Assembly (NCBI GenBank): GCA_026261815.1
Contig: JAMPIT010000510.1
Span: 20,265,001-20,329,000 of the forward strand
Source: Monarcha castaneiventris obscurior
Taxonomy: Eukaryota; Chordata; Aves; Passeriformes; Monarchidae
Direction of reading: 5' to 3'
DNA: 64,000 bases
Shown: piece after piece, positions 63,135-64,000 of the stretch
Layout: each line of letters starts with the position of its first letter
Numbering within the stretch: the stretch's first letter is position 1
Made by a program: the position numbers and the translations under genes
The notes under the pieces: model-generated
Databases searched by the model: none
Told to the model about the DNA's origin: nothing
Seen by the model: the letters and a program-made list of their open reading frames with translations, nothing else

Positions 63135-64000
63135 CTAAGTAAGAGAAAAAGAAAAAGGTCACCACTTGTGGAACACAAGAACATGCCACTTCATGCACTT
63201 AGGCAAATAAAGCAGATAGCTGTATTCACTGTAGTGAATTAAGCAATAAAGAAGCTACCAAAATCACCTTGAAGGTAATTCAGATTCCTATGCACCAAGA
63301 TTAAGAGAAACATTTTGAAATATTGAAACCAACTAAAGTTGTTGCAAATACAAAAACTGTAATACTGAATGAAGAACAGGACTTGGGGCACTTCAAATCC
63401 TTTTTAAGCACACTTCTGACTCCGAGGACAAGTTGCATATCCTGTCACACCACAGGCACTCACAGAAACTGAGTATCTCCCAGGTAAGCTGTCATCTGTT
63501 GGAGACACCTGCTCCAAGATGCCAAGTACAGTATCAGCAACCTCACCAGCTACTACTGCCTTCCCAGGTAAGAGAAGTGACATATGGGATGGCTACTTGC
63601 AAGAACACCAAAAAAAAAGGGTGAAAAACACAGGCTGTACCACTGGAACATGAGAGACGTTGCATACACAGATCTTCATAAAATTACAGCAAATTTATTT
63701 TTTCTCCAGACCCAGAACTTGCTATCTGAGCATCCTGAGCTAGGTTTTAGTGATAACAGCAGGAACACTTGACTTTTATAGAAGCTTGCCCTGAGCCTTC
63801 AAACAGCAATGTCAGACAAAGGTGAGGAAAAAGGGGAAGAAAGTGTCTGACTTTTAATCACCAGTTACCAAACTTGCTGATTCTCTTTCTGAGAAACATG
63901 ACTAAAAGATTAAAAGCCTGTCATTATTATTGTACTATAAAGTCTGTCACAATTTATAATTGAAATAATAAACCACAGAATCTGAGCTACAAAGCACTAA
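63135..64000 (-). other. POLR1D: Start of the next upstream POLR1D intron
   Basis: AT-rich sequence upstream of the internal exon, with no CpG island and no exon matching the start of POLR1D. The promoter and the shared first exon are therefore outside the window. Nothing else is recognised here. Confidence 0.75.

Overview
The window reads as vertebrate nuclear DNA, most probably from a bird. It has split genes with GT-AG introns, a large CpG island around a homeobox gene, long AT-leaning noncoding stretches, and short 5'-truncated CR1 LINE tails of the avian type. There are no operons, Shine-Dalgarno-led genes, CRISPR arrays, insertion sequences, tRNAs or rRNAs. Nearly every open frame here is a chance frame in noncoding DNA or a shadow of a real exon. 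Only two genes can be supported, both on the minus strand. The first is GSX1, the anterior-type ParaHox homeobox gene (two coding exons, 11359 to 10972 and 10536 to 10181, 247 residues). The second is the 3' part of POLR1D in its 'isoform 2' splice form (internal exon 63134 to 63060, terminal exon 55031 to 54746). GSX1 lying next to POLR1D is the arrangement known around the vertebrate ParaHox locus. PDX1 and CDX2, which would be expected beyond the left edge, are not in the window.

Layout from left to right. Positions 1 to about 8,630 are noncoding flank 3' of GSX1. A CpG island of roughly 4 kb (about 8,630 to 12,530) holds GSX1, its short intron, a TATA-like box and its proximal promoter. 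From 12,530 to 14,430 the upstream flank has a low-CpG stretch that looks like a conserved regulatory element, followed by a second, smaller CpG island. From about 14,430 to 53,200 there is a desert of about 39 kb with no supportable gene. It holds CR1 fragments, a long TATC microsatellite, a homopyrimidine tract and several stretches whose composition and motifs suggest conserved noncoding enhancers. From about 53,200 to the right edge lies the 3' end of POLR1D: candidate 3' UTR, terminal exon, an 8 kb intron with another CR1 tail, the internal exon, and the start of the next intron. The first exon of POLR1D and the exon for the RPAC2 polymerase subunit are not in the window.

Functionally, GSX1 is a neural-patterning transcription factor and POLR1D is a housekeeping locus. 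Their linkage is positional rather than one pathway, and the desert between them is the natural place for GSX1 enhancers. I saw no convincing novel molecular system. The best leads are the candidate enhancers (above all the paired inverted TGACAG sites about 2 kb upstream of GSX1), the retained alternative POLR1D protein, and two possible unannotated first exons on the plus strand. Statements about conservation rest on remembered family sequences and motif content; no alignment was run.
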